DNA from: Verrucomicrobiales bacterium
GTDB taxonomy: Bacteria; Verrucomicrobiota; Verrucomicrobiia; Limisphaerales; Palsa-1400
NCBI GenBank assembly: GCA_003138485.1
Contig: PLGF01000147.1
Span: 1 to 42,502 of the forward strand
Length of the DNA stretch: 42,502 nucleotides
Direction of reading: 5' to 3'
A program made the translations under genes and the position numbers. The notes beneath the pieces were generated by a model, which had not been told where the DNA came from, made no database searches, and saw only the letters and a list, made by a program, of their open reading frames with translations. This document shows positions 25,137-33,382 of the stretch, piece by piece; positions within the stretch are counted from its first letter, which is position 1, and the number at the start of each line of letters is the position of its first letter.

Positions 25137-25661
25137 ATGAATACACGAACAGCCGATGTTGGCGAGCCGTTGCCGATGGCCGGACGCGAGAAGAAGAATG
25201 TGTTGATCGTAGATGATGATTCATCTGTCCGCAAATCGATCAGCAGGGTGTTGAAGGACGCCGGCTACGAAGTGTCGCAGGCGCGGGATGAGCAGGAGGC
25301 GATGACACAATTTGACTCGAAGCAGATTGATCTGGTCCTGCTGGACCTCGGTCTTCCGAACAGGAGCGGGTGGGACATGTTTGAGGGTTTCACCAGCCGG
25401 AATCCCACGCTGCCCATCATCATTATCACGGGTCGAGCCGGCCAATTTGAAATAGCGATGGCGGCGGGCGTGGGCGCTTTGATGGAAAAACCGCTGGATG
25501 CGGCGCAGCTCCTGCAAACCATGCACGATCTGTTAATCGAAACTGAGGAAGCCCGTCTGCGCCGCATGTGCGGCTACACCCGGGATGTCCGTTACATCCC
25601 CATCGTGCCGCGTTTCATCCATGCGGACGCTTCCGCTCCAGCCCGGCATAAGCCCAAATAG
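25137..25661 (+). CDS. Single-domain response regulator (receiver only)
   Basis: A 174-residue protein with one receiver domain (about 20-135) and a short C-terminal extension, no output domain. Acidic D26-D28 (IVDDDSS), phospho-acceptor D70 (VLLDLGLPNRSGWD), T98 (IITGR) and K118 (MEKPLD) are all present. The extension (EEARLRRMCGYTRDVRYIP) belongs to a small family I recall from Verrucomicrobia genomes, though this was not searched. Such proteins pass phosphate or bind partners and not DNA. It is divergent from the NtrB/NtrC-like pair, so it may share its kinase (inference). The second ATG at residue 14 is an alternative start; neither has a clear Shine-Dalgarno. It converges with the beta-propeller gene with 16 bases between and no terminator seen. 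Confidence 0.9.
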   Translation: MNTRTADVGEPLPMAGREKKNVLIVDDDSSVRKSISRVLKDAGYEVSQARDEQEAMTQFDSKQIDLVLLDLGLPNRSGWDMFEGFTSRNPTLPIIIITGRAGQFEIAMAAGVGALMEKPLDAAQLLQTMHDLLIETEEARLRRMCGYTRDVRYIPIVPRFIHADASAPARHKPK

Positions 25662-25677
25662 AATCCCAAGCTAATTC

Positions 25678-26757
25678 CTAGCGGCCAACGGCCAATATAT
25701 CAAGGAATCCCGGACCGCCGCCGCGTCCGCCGCGCGGTCCGCGCTCCCCGGCCTGCGGAGCGGGAGCGGCCGGAGCGGGGGTTTCCGCGCCCGCCGGAGC
25801 CGGCGCGCGCTCGGTGGCGATCACGATGATGCGATTGTTCTTTGTGTCCAGCGTGCAGGTCTTGCCGCCCTGCTTGGTTTGAACGGTCTGTTCCACCTCA
25901 AAGCTGCTTGGGCTGTTTTCCTTGATGATGGTCAGCGTGCCGTCCCGCTGCGAACTGAAGGCTTCCATCGTGTTGGGATTGAATCCGCCGGCATCGGTGC
26001 CGTTGCCGATCGGCAGGGTGGCCAGGATTTTGCCGTCGTCGGCGCTGAGGACAACGCAGGTGGCCGGCTCGTGGCACATGGCGAAAAGAATGTGGTTCTT
26101 GGCGTCCAGGCCAAGCCCGCCCGGACCGCCGCCTTTGCCCGCCAGGTCGAAGTGTGCTGTCACCTTGAGAGTCTTGACGTCAACGACGGCGATGTTGTCC
26201 TTGTCCTCAAGATCGACATAAAGATGTCCTTTTTCGTCGCTTGCCGCCTGTTCGGGCGCGCCGCCCAGGTCGATGGTGCCGACGATGGAGCCGTCCTTGG
26301 GATCGAGCAGCGTGGCGTTGGGCTGACTGTGGCTGAAGACATAGACGCGCTCCGAGGCGGGTTCAAACAGAATGCCGTCAGGCCTGCCCGTGACTGTGAT
26401 TTTCTTGATCAGTTCCAGGGTCTGTGTGTCAAACATGCAGACGGGGCCGCTGCTGCTGAAGCCGTGGTGGGATTTGGGGTCAACGGCGACGCCGTGGCCG
26501 CCCGCGTTTGAAATGGCGCCGGCCGGTTTGAGGGTGTCCAGGTCGAAGGCAAGGATTTGCGAGCCGCGGGGCACATAAAGGCGGCGGCCATCGTTGTCGG
26601 CGTAAACATAATCAATTCCGCCAGCGCCCATGGTCTGGGTGGAGTTGACGATCTTGTAAGGCTCGGCGGAGGAGGCGGTCTGGCTCAAAGCCAGGGAGGC
26701 GAGCAGGGCGGCTCCCGCGGCGAAGAAAACGGGCGACAGGTGATTTTGAATCTTCAT
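25678..26757 (-). CDS. Exported YncE-like seven-bladed beta-propeller protein
   Basis: A 359-residue protein with signal peptide MKIQNHLSPVFFAAGAALLA...SSA (to about 33) and YVTN/NHL-type blades: VYADNDGRRLYVPRGSQILA, GHGVAVDPKSHHGFSSSG, GRPDGILFEPASERVYVFSH, QAASDEKGHLYVDLEDKDNI, GLGLDAKNHILFAMCHEPAT, and a last blade TCTLDTKNNRIIVIATER. The tail is Ala/Pro-rich and then Gly/Arg-rich. YncE-like propellers bind ligands and some are metal-responsive; no enzyme motif is seen. The frame opens upstream to 26844, but the signal peptide starts at the ATG at 26757. A CusR-like box lies 47 bases ahead, the same motif as at the efflux regulators, so it is probably co-regulated with the RND pump. No Shine-Dalgarno is visible. 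Confidence 0.88.
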   Translation of the reverse strand: MKIQNHLSPVFFAAGAALLASLALSQTASSAEPYKIVNSTQTMGAGGIDYVYADNDGRRLYVPRGSQILAFDLDTLKPAGAISNAGGHGVAVDPKSHHGFSSSGPVCMFDTQTLELIKKITVTGRPDGILFEPASERVYVFSHSQPNATLLDPKDGSIVGTIDLGGAPEQAASDEKGHLYVDLEDKDNIAVVDVKTLKVTAHFDLAGKGGGPGGLGLDAKNHILFAMCHEPATCVVLSADDGKILATLPIGNGTDAGGFNPNTMEAFSSQRDGTLTIIKENSPSSFEVEQTVQTKQGGKTCTLDTKNNRIIVIATERAPAPAGAETPAPAAPAPQAGERGPRGGRGGGPGFLDILAVGR

Positions 26758-26803
26758 AGGGGAACAATCTAACTTCCGAGTACTAAGAAGCAATGAATTG
26801 AAC

Positions 26804-26819
26804 ATTACAGTTTTGTCAT
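26804..26819. promoter_or_regulatory. CusR-like box in front of the beta-propeller gene
   Basis: ATTACAGTTTTGTCAT is an inverted repeat (ATTACA-N4-TGTCAT) with the same half-site spacing as E. coli CusR boxes (TGACA-N4-TGTCA). A 17-base match with one change, including the following C, occurs at 32635 beside the two-component genes. It lies 47 bases upstream of the propeller ATG on the minus strand and 50 bases past the RND stop. Confidence 0.6.
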
Positions 26820-26868
26820 CAAAAACGGCATTCTGGTCTGGCATAGGCGGCCGGGAATCCAGGGCTGC

Positions 26869-29800
26869 TCACTCCTCGTTCCTGTTCTCCGCCCCAAATC
26901 TTCCGTGGCGCAGGGCCAGCGTCGGAAGGATAAGCAAGTTGAGGCAGGTGGAAGTGATGAGGCCGCCGAGAATGACCAGCGCCATCGGGCCTTCGATTTC
27001 CTGGCCAGCTTCCCCTGTGCCCAACGCCAGCGGCAACAGGCCCAGCGCCGTCACCAATGCCGTCATCAGAATGGGAACGACGCGCTCGGAGGCGCCGCGA
27101 ATGGCCGCGGCTTGGCCCCAGGCGACGCCCTCCACGTTGACCAGGTGCTCAAAGTGGGAAACCATCATGATGGAATTGCGCATGGTGATCCCAAACAACG
27201 TGACAAAGCCAACCAGCGAGCCGATTGTCAGCGCGTTGGCGCCCGGCTCGCCAAACCGGGTGGTGGCCCATATCGCCAGCACCCCGCCGACGAGCGCGAA
27301 AGGCACGTTGGCCAGCACCAGAAGCAAATTGCGCCAGTTCCGCGTCACCACGATGAGCAGCAAGAGTATGCCCGCGGCGGCGATGGCCGAATGAATGAGC
27401 AATTCCTGTCGCGCCCGCGCGGACGCTTCGGCATTGCCGCCAAAAACCGGATAGACACCCTTGGGAAAGTTGACCCGGGCCGCCACCTCCTTTTTGGCCT
27501 CGTTCACAAAACTCGTGATGTCGTTGCGGGTCGGGGTGCAGGTCACCACCTGGCGCCGGCTGGCGCCGTCGTGCAGGATGGAATACCGGCCAGTCGTCAA
27601 GTATATGTCGGCAAGCTCCCGCAGCGGCATCACCAGCCCGGCCTCGCTCTTGAGCAGCAGCGAGCCGATTTGCTCGGGTTCGCGGCGCTCGGCGGGGTCC
27701 GCGATCACATTGACATCGGTCACCCGGCTGCCCTCGTGAACTTGAGCCACCACGGACCCCGCGAAGGCGGTCTGGATGGTTTGGAGGACTTCCAAGGGGC
27801 GGAAGCCCAGTTGCGTCAAACGCTCCGTCCGCAGGCGCACGGCCATGCGCGGCGCGCCGGGGGGGGATTTGACCTGCGCATTTTTGCCGCCGGGCAGGGA
27901 CTGGAGAACGCGCGCGATTTCCCTGGCCTTGTCGTCGATCACGTCCAGATCGTCGCCATAGACGTTGACGACCACCGGGGCGGATTCGCCCGTGATGGTT
28001 TCGCTGATGCGGTCGCCCAGGAACGTCACCACTTCGCCCTGGATGCCGGGGAAGCCGTCGAGCATTTCGCGAAGATCGTCCATCAGCTTCGCCTGCGCCT
28101 TGCCGGGGATGTTTGGTTTCAACTCGACGTGGAACTCGCAACGGTTCGGCTCCCAAGTGTCCTCGCCTTGCTCGGCGCGGCCTACCTGCATCTCGGCCGT
28201 GTCGATCTCCTTCCTGGCCAGGAGCAGCTTGGTGATCTCGCCGCCGATCCGCAACATCTCCGGCAGCGAAGTTCCGGGAATGGCCTGGATCTGGAGGACA
28301 AAGTGTCCTTCGCGAAAGTCAGGAAGATACTCACCGCCGGGTTTGGGCAGGAGAAAGAAGGAGCCGGCGCAAAGGGCCACTCCGGCCGCCAGGAGGGTGC
28401 GGGGCCGGAGGGAAACGAAGCCGAGGATTTTGCCGTAGGCCGATTTCACCCAGCGCTGCAGGAGCGGATCGGCGGTGTTTCGGACTCCGTTGGAGAAGAA
28501 CAGGAGGGACAGGGCCGGGGTGACGGTCAGCGCCACCGCCAGGGAGGCCATGATCGCCAGAATGTAACTCAAGGCCAGCGGCGCAAAAAAACTGCCCACC
28601 AACCCGGTCAGAGTGAGCACAGGCAGGAAGATCAGGGCCACGATGAACGTGGCGTAAACCACGGCGCTGTAAACCTCGGTGCAGGCGTCCAGGGTCACTT
28701 TGAAGGTGGAACGCGGACGGCCCAGCGCCTGGTTTTCGCGCAGACGCCGGAAAATGTTCTCCACGTCAATAATAGCGTCATCCACCACCGCCCCGATCGC
28801 GATCGCCAGGCCGCCGATGGTAATGGTGTTGAGGGTCACCCCGAATTTATCCAGCAGGATGATGGCGGTGAGCAGGGAGAGGGGGATGGCGGTCAGAGAG
28901 ATGAAGGCGGTGCGGAAATGGCCGAGAAAGAGAAAGAGCACGACCGCGACCATGATGGCGCCCAGATAGAGGGAATGATTGATGTTGTGGAGCGAATTCT
29001 CGATGAAGGTGGCGGGGCGGTGAAGACGGTCATACAATGTCACCTGTTCCCGCTCGAAGAGCGGCCGCATTGCCTTCAAGGCGGCTTCCACGGCAAGCGT
29101 GACGTCCATGGTGTTGGCGCCGTATTGGCTGCCCATGGACAGGAAGACGCCGGGGCGGCCCATGATGAGGGTGTCGCCAAATTTGGGAGCGCCGGCCTGG
29201 GCCACCGTCGCAACGTCTTTGAGGCGGACGCTCTGGCCCTGGCTTTGGGCGACAACGACCTGGCCGAGTTCCTCCGGCGTGACCGTCTGCCCCTCGGCAA
29301 GGATGAGGATGCGCTGGTTGGCGTTCTCGACAAAGCCCGCCCCGACCACTCCGGTGGAGGCGCGCGCCGCGTTGAGCACATCGGCAATGGCCAGGCCGCG
29401 GGCCATGAGGCGGTCGGGCTGTATCTGGATTTGGAGCTGGCGGACCTCGCCGCCAAAAACGATGCAGCGCGCGACGCCGGGGATGGAGAGTATTCTAGGT
29501 TTGACAACCCAATCGGCCAGCGACCTCAATTCCATGGGGGAAAGGTTGGTGGAGACCAGCCCGATCTTCAGCAGGTCCATGGTTGCGGAGGTCATGGGGG
29601 ACATCACCGGCCTTTCGACGCCGGCGGGCAACTGGCCGGCCGTTTCCACCAGCCGCTCGTTGAGCATCTGGCGCGCGATGAATATGTCCGTCCCATCCTT
29701 GAAAACGGCCGTGATGGTGGACAAACCGGAAATGGATTCGGAGCGCAGCGAGGCCATGTTGCCCAAGCCGTTGATGGTGTTTTCTATCGGGCGTGTGACA

Positions 29801-29991
29801 AGGACCTCCACCTGTTCGGGCGACAACCCCGGCGCCTCGGTTTCCACCGACACTTCCGGAGGGACGAAATTGGGCAGCACATCAAGCTTGGCGTGCGCGG
29901 CGGTGTAAACGCCGTAGCCGGTCAGCACGATGGCAAGCGCAACCACGACGCCGCGAAATCGCAATGAGAAGTGAACGATCCAATTGAGCAT
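26869..29991 (-). CDS. Heavy-metal efflux RND transporter permease (CusA/CzcA family)
   Basis: A 1040-residue inner-membrane, proton-driven pump of the HME-RND group. The start MLNWIVHFSLRFRGVVVALA and the LDVLPNFVPPEVSVETEAPG segment are family-typical. TM4 carries the proton-relay acids D404, D405, D409 and E411 (GAVVDDAIIDVEN). The two periplasmic loops with porter subdomains and twelve predicted helices fit a full-length protein. The C-terminal half has the GDDLDVIDDKA region and SLVGFVTLFGITMRNSIMMVSH. Whether the substrate is Cu/Ag or Zn/Co/Cd cannot be settled by eye; the CusRS-like regulators and box lean to Cu/Ag (inference). It is co-transcribed with the membrane fusion protein (eight bases apart) and outer-membrane component. 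A long open frame antisense to it is a shadow. Confidence 0.95.
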   Translation of the reverse strand: MLNWIVHFSLRFRGVVVALAIVLTGYGVYTAAHAKLDVLPNFVPPEVSVETEAPGLSPEQVEVLVTRPIENTINGLGNMASLRSESISGLSTITAVFKDGTDIFIARQMLNERLVETAGQLPAGVERPVMSPMTSATMDLLKIGLVSTNLSPMELRSLADWVVKPRILSIPGVARCIVFGGEVRQLQIQIQPDRLMARGLAIADVLNAARASTGVVGAGFVENANQRILILAEGQTVTPEELGQVVVAQSQGQSVRLKDVATVAQAGAPKFGDTLIMGRPGVFLSMGSQYGANTMDVTLAVEAALKAMRPLFEREQVTLYDRLHRPATFIENSLHNINHSLYLGAIMVAVVLFLFLGHFRTAFISLTAIPLSLLTAIILLDKFGVTLNTITIGGLAIAIGAVVDDAIIDVENIFRRLRENQALGRPRSTFKVTLDACTEVYSAVVYATFIVALIFLPVLTLTGLVGSFFAPLALSYILAIMASLAVALTVTPALSLLFFSNGVRNTADPLLQRWVKSAYGKILGFVSLRPRTLLAAGVALCAGSFFLLPKPGGEYLPDFREGHFVLQIQAIPGTSLPEMLRIGGEITKLLLARKEIDTAEMQVGRAEQGEDTWEPNRCEFHVELKPNIPGKAQAKLMDDLREMLDGFPGIQGEVVTFLGDRISETITGESAPVVVNVYGDDLDVIDDKAREIARVLQSLPGGKNAQVKSPPGAPRMAVRLRTERLTQLGFRPLEVLQTIQTAFAGSVVAQVHEGSRVTDVNVIADPAERREPEQIGSLLLKSEAGLVMPLRELADIYLTTGRYSILHDGASRRQVVTCTPTRNDITSFVNEAKKEVAARVNFPKGVYPVFGGNAEASARARQELLIHSAIAAAGILLLLIVVTRNWRNLLLVLANVPFALVGGVLAIWATTRFGEPGANALTIGSLVGFVTLFGITMRNSIMMVSHFEHLVNVEGVAWGQAAAIRGASERVVPILMTALVTALGLLPLALGTGEAGQEIEGPMALVILGGLITSTCLNLLILPTLALRHGRFGAENRNEE

Positions 29992-29999
29992 ACGTGCGT

Positions 30000-31007
30000 T
30001 CAGTCAGGCGAAAGCGCCGCTTTGAGTTCTTCCGATAGGAGGGTCTGCGCGCCTCGGACGACCACGTAATCGTCCGACTTGACTTTCTCCGTCACGAACC
30101 ACCCCCCGCCGGTCGGGCGGTCCAACTGGATCCTTGTCCGCGTGAACGCTTCGCCGCCCTTGTCTTTTTTCATGATATAAACCCAGCCCGCGCCTTCGAC
30201 CCGCACGACGCTGTCGCGCGGGAGGATGACTCCCGCCAGAGCCTCGCCTGGCATTTCCAACCACGCGGTGACGGACTGGCCGGGGGCCAGCGCGTTGGTC
30301 TGAGACTGGACGAAGAAAATGAATCCCTCGCCTTGCGTTTGCGGGTCCACCTCCACCGCGCGGCTGAGGAACTTGGCCTCCGATGTGGCGCCGGACAACG
30401 CGACCACGCGCGCGGCGGCGGGCTGAGCCGCCAGACTTTCGCCTCCCGGCAAGTCAACGCGGACGAGCGCGGCCTGGCGTGCCACCAACAATTGAACAAA
30501 ATCCGCCAGATCCCCGCGTCCAGCCAGGCCGACGCCCCAAGCCAGCGTCAGACGGTCCCGCACGGACTGCTCGGCCAACCGGTCGCGTTGGGCCGCGGCT
30601 TCGGCTGCTTGCGCGGCGCGGGCCGATGTATTGTTTTGGGCGCTCAATGTTTTTTGCCGTTCCCATTCCGCGGCCGTGGCTGAGGCGGCGGCCCGCGCCG
30701 ACACCAATTCGTTGACCAGAGCCGCCAGCGGCGACGGATCCATCACCCGCCCATGGCCCTTGACCTCCTGACTCCACTGTCCGGGCAGGGGATTGCCAAC
30801 GACTATCCCCGCGTCTCCCTGCTCGTCGTCACTCATCTCGACGACGGTGTTGCCTTGTTCGTCATGGGTGACGTGGGCGCCCTGGGCCTGTTCGGCCGGC
30901 TTGTCAGAGGTGTGGGCGGCATCGGCGGGGGCGCGAAGCTTGAACCGCCAGACGCCGGCGCCAATCGCGACGGCAATAATAATGATTATGACAATGGCTC
31001 GCTTCAT
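30000..31007 (-). CDS. Membrane fusion (periplasmic adaptor) protein of the RND efflux system
   Basis: A 335-residue adaptor linking the RND pump to the TolC-like channel. One N-terminal membrane anchor (AIVIIIIIAVAIGAGVW) is followed by an acidic, His-containing linker (AHTSDKPAEQ...HVTHDEQGN). Next come a short barrel-like stretch (GQWSQEVKGHGRVMDPSPLA), an Ala-rich helical hairpin (about 95-165) and lipoyl/beta-barrel parts (VRVDLPGGESLAAQ, GQSVTAWLEMPGEALAGVILPRD). The C-terminus has VVVRGAQTLLSEELKA. At 335 residues it is shorter than CusB, with a short hairpin. No CusB-type N-terminal methionine triad is apparent, so metal binding at the N-terminus is not supported. Its ATG overlaps the TolC-like stop as ATGA. 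Confidence 0.9.
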   Translation of the reverse strand: MKRAIVIIIIIAVAIGAGVWRFKLRAPADAAHTSDKPAEQAQGAHVTHDEQGNTVVEMSDDEQGDAGIVVGNPLPGQWSQEVKGHGRVMDPSPLAALVNELVSARAAASATAAEWERQKTLSAQNNTSARAAQAAEAAAQRDRLAEQSVRDRLTLAWGVGLAGRGDLADFVQLLVARQAALVRVDLPGGESLAAQPAAARVVALSGATSEAKFLSRAVEVDPQTQGEGFIFFVQSQTNALAPGQSVTAWLEMPGEALAGVILPRDSVVRVEGAGWVYIMKKDKGGEAFTRTRIQLDRPTGGGWFVTEKVKSDDYVVVRGAQTLLSEELKAALSPD

Positions 31008-32431
31008 GGTCGTCTTTCCTTTGAGGGCGCCGGACTTTGCTCGATGACGGCTGGCGCCAGCATTTCCATGGGAAATTGCACGGCGTCTTCGATGGCGGCC
31101 AGGGCCTGCTGCCTTTTAACCCGCGCCTCCAACTGCCCGGCTTCGGCTTCGGCCAATTCAAGTTGGGCGCTTAACAGATCAAGCGGGGTGGCCGCTCCCG
31201 CGCTGACCTGCGCGGCGAGGGCGTCGCGGGACCTGGCCTGGGCGTCCGTCAAATCCCGCAGCAGGGCCGCGCTGGTTTCCGTCGCGCGCAAACTTTCCAT
31301 CGCGGAGTCAACGTCCGCTAGCACCTTGGCCTGCAGCGCGTTGAACTCGGCGGCGGCTTCAGCGCGGCGGGCGACGGCCTCGGCAATGGGGCCTTGGTTG
31401 CGATTGAGCACGGGCAACTCGACGGTGAGGCCGAGGCTCCACTTGTTGTCACCCTGGTCAAACTGATAGCTGGGACTGAGATGAACATCGGGATATTGCC
31501 GCGCGATCTCCAGTTGCAAGGCGGACTGGGCCGCCGCGTAAGCGGCCAATCCCGCCAGAATGTCGGCGCGGCCCAACAACGCCTGTCGCCGGATTTCCGG
31601 GGTGTTCAGGCCGGCGGCGGCGTTGTCTGGAAAAGCAACCGACACTTCAACGTCATCCAGCGCGCGCACGGGAACACCGATGGACTGGGCAAGGCGCGGG
31701 CGAGACTCGGCGCTCTCGCGTTGAGCGTCGGCGAGTTCAAGCCGGGTTCTTTGGAGGGCGATGCGGAAGACTGCCGCCTCCGGCGCGGCCAGGGCGCCGG
31801 CCTGGATTTGCTGATCCAGGAGCGCGACGATCTGCTCGCGAATGGCAAGCTGGTTGCGCAGGAGAGCCGCTCGCTGCCGGGCCGCGGAGTAACCCAGCAG
31901 GCTCGCGCGCACATTGGCGCGCACCCGCCAGGCCGTGGAGGCGATGTTCAGGCGCGCGGATTCGGACAACTGCCGGGCTTGGGCGATTCGATGGCCCCGT
32001 TTGCCGGCGGTCTCCAGGGGCAGATCAAAGCTGACCACCGGAATCCACGGGCTCAGACCCGGGGCGGCATTGATGTGGCTGAGATTGAGGCCAGGCGTCG
32101 CGCTCAAAACGGGATTGGGTCGTCCGCCGGCGGTTTGGATCGCGGCCCGCGCGACGTCCCATTGCGCGCGCGCGACATCCAGATCCGGGTGAAAATAGAA
32201 GGCTGCCAGAACGAGCATTTCAAAATCCCAGACGGTAGGCGGGCTGGCGGCGGGATCGCGGTGGAGGTTATTATCCAGGAAACTCTTCAGGCCCGGATCG
32301 TCCAGGGCGCGGCTTTCGAGCGCGGCGGCGGTCTGGGCGGGGGAAATGGGTTTCGCCTCGAAGTGGGCGCAGCCGGCCGCCAGCGCGCACGCAAGTGGAA
32401 CCAGACAGAGTCTTTGTATCGGAATCAACAA
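31004..32431 (-). CDS. TolC-family outer-membrane efflux lipoprotein with TTG start
   Basis: A 475-residue CusC/OprM-like channel subunit. The signal peptide ends in LAAGC, so it is a predicted lipoprotein. Two OEP repeats with long amphipathic helices are seen: FHPDLDVARAQWDVARAA...AGGRPNPVLS, and later RADILAGLAAYAAAQSALQLEIARQYPD with SLGLTVELPVLNRNQGPIAEA. The only start that keeps the signal peptide is TTG at 32431 (or the next TTG codon); no in-frame ATG lies nearby and no Shine-Dalgarno is visible. A 40-codon frame ends ten bases upstream, suggesting that translation is coupled to it. It overlaps the membrane fusion gene by four bases. Confidence 0.92.
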   Translation of the reverse strand: MLIPIQRLCLVPLACALAAGCAHFEAKPISPAQTAAALESRALDDPGLKSFLDNNLHRDPAASPPTVWDFEMLVLAAFYFHPDLDVARAQWDVARAAIQTAGGRPNPVLSATPGLNLSHINAAPGLSPWIPVVSFDLPLETAGKRGHRIAQARQLSESARLNIASTAWRVRANVRASLLGYSAARQRAALLRNQLAIREQIVALLDQQIQAGALAAPEAAVFRIALQRTRLELADAQRESAESRPRLAQSIGVPVRALDDVEVSVAFPDNAAAGLNTPEIRRQALLGRADILAGLAAYAAAQSALQLEIARQYPDVHLSPSYQFDQGDNKWSLGLTVELPVLNRNQGPIAEAVARRAEAAAEFNALQAKVLADVDSAMESLRATETSAALLRDLTDAQARSRDALAAQVSAGAATPLDLLSAQLELAEAEAGQLEARVKRQQALAAIEDAVQFPMEMLAPAVIEQSPAPSKERRP

Positions 32432-32441
32432 TTACAAGAGT

Positions 32442-32564
32442 CTAAGGCTTCTGCATTTCGTACACCAGCACCGTGAAGAAATGGTACTCGGCGGCGCCCA
32501 GCGGCGCCTGGGCAGCCAGGGCGCCACCCAGAACCAGCAGTGGGAAGACTTGATTTCTTTTCAT
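32442..32564 (-). CDS. 40-residue exported micropeptide leading the efflux operon
   Basis: A small open frame, MKRNQVFPLLVLGGALAAQA followed by PLGAAEYHFFTVLVYEMQKP. The first 24 residues are a textbook signal peptide with AXA-type cleavage (LGAA), leaving a mature part of about 16 residues with Tyr, His and one Met. It is the first open frame of the minus-strand efflux operon, 70 bases from the CusR-like box. Its TAG lies ten bases before the TTG start of the TolC-like gene. A weak purine-rich GGAAA precedes the ATG. It could be a metal-binding leader, a coupling leader, or chance. I do not recognise a family. Confidence 0.5.
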   Translation of the reverse strand: MKRNQVFPLLVLGGALAAQAPLGAAEYHFFTVLVYEMQKP

Positions 32565-32634
32565 AAAGGAATTTCCAGTTTTTGTTCCGGGCGGAAAATG
32601 CGGGAGGTGGCGCAACGTTGACAAGACCCGAATG

Positions 32635-32650
32635 ATTACAGTTCTGTCAT
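32635..32650. promoter_or_regulatory. CusR-like box between efflux operon and its two-component system
   Basis: ATTACAGTTCTGTCAT differs by one base from the element at 26804-26819, and both are followed by C. The geometry ATTACA-N4-TGTCAT matches CusR/PcoR-type half sites. It is 48 bases upstream of the response regulator ATG and 70 bases upstream of the micropeptide ATG, in a position to control both directions. Confidence 0.65.
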
Positions 32651-32697
32651 CTAAGAATTAGCTTCAATGTTCCTTTGCTTTTCGTTAGGTTTTGCAC

Positions 32698-33372
32698 ATG
32701 CGCGTATTAGTCGCCGAAGACGAAAGAAAAACGGCGTCGTTCATCCGCTCGGCCCTCGAAGCCGAACACATCGCCGTCGATGTCTGCCACGACGGCCCGC
32801 AGGCGCTGGCCGGCGCCATGGGCGTCTCCTTCGACGCCATCGTCCTGGACATCATGCTGCCCGGGCAGGACGGGTTGAGCGTGCTTCGGCAAATGCGCCA
32901 GCGGCGCAACCGCACGCCGGTCTTGCTGCTCTCGGCGCGCGGCGAGGTCAACGACCGGGTGGAAGGATTGAACATCGGGGCCGACGATTATCTGGCCAAG
33001 CCGTTCGTGCTGGCGGAATTGGTGGCGCGGCTCCGCGCCCTGGTCCGGCGCGGCAACGAACCCACGCCCCGCCTCCTGCGCGTGGCCGACCTGACGCTGG
33101 ACACGATCACGCGGCAGGCGCGCCGCGGCGCAACCGCGTTCGACCTGGCCGCCCGCGAATACCGGTTGCTCGAATTCCTCATGCGTTCGGCCGGCCGCGT
33201 TTGCGGGCGGATGACGATTCTCGAGAAGGTATGGGATTACAATTTCGATCCGGGAACCAATATAGTTGACGTTTACGTGCGGCGGCTGCGGGAGAAAATT
33301 GACGCGGATTTCGAGCGCAAACTGCTCCACACCGTTCGCGGGTCCGGTTACGTGTTAAAGGAGGGGAAGTGA
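32698..33372 (+). CDS. OmpR-family response regulator, CusR/CopR-like
   Basis: A 224-residue DNA-binding regulator. The receiver has acidic E7/D8 (VAEDERKTA), phospho-acceptor D51 (IVLDIMLPGQDGL) and the KPF motif (ADDYLAKPFVLAELVAR). The output domain is a winged helix (RVADLTLDTITRQ...LAAREYRLLEFLMRSAGRV...VWDYNFDPGTNIVDVYVRRLREKID), and the VRGSGYVL end is canonical for the heavy-metal regulator group. The ATG at 32698 (MRVLVAEDE) is chosen; the open frame starts two codons earlier at a TTG. The leader from the CusR-like box to the ATG is 47 bases. The histidine kinase follows ten bases after the stop. It likely activates the divergent efflux operon and the beta-propeller gene. Confidence 0.94.
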   Translation: MRVLVAEDERKTASFIRSALEAEHIAVDVCHDGPQALAGAMGVSFDAIVLDIMLPGQDGLSVLRQMRQRRNRTPVLLLSARGEVNDRVEGLNIGADDYLAKPFVLAELVARLRALVRRGNEPTPRLLRVADLTLDTITRQARRGATAFDLAAREYRLLEFLMRSAGRVCGRMTILEKVWDYNFDPGTNIVDVYVRRLREKIDADFERKLLHTVRGSGYVLKEGK

Positions 33373-33382
33373 GTTCAAGCCC

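Noticed and set aside
24898-25140. Open frame of 80 codons upstream of the receiver-only regulator
   Set aside because: No Shine-Dalgarno and no recognisable content; it overlaps the next gene's start and looks random.
26905-29967. Long plus-strand open frame (about 1020 codons) antisense to the RND pump
   Set aside because: It is a shadow of a GC-rich gene: its translation is rich in Gln, His, Arg and Gly with no domain, while the minus strand encodes a complete CusA/CzcA protein.
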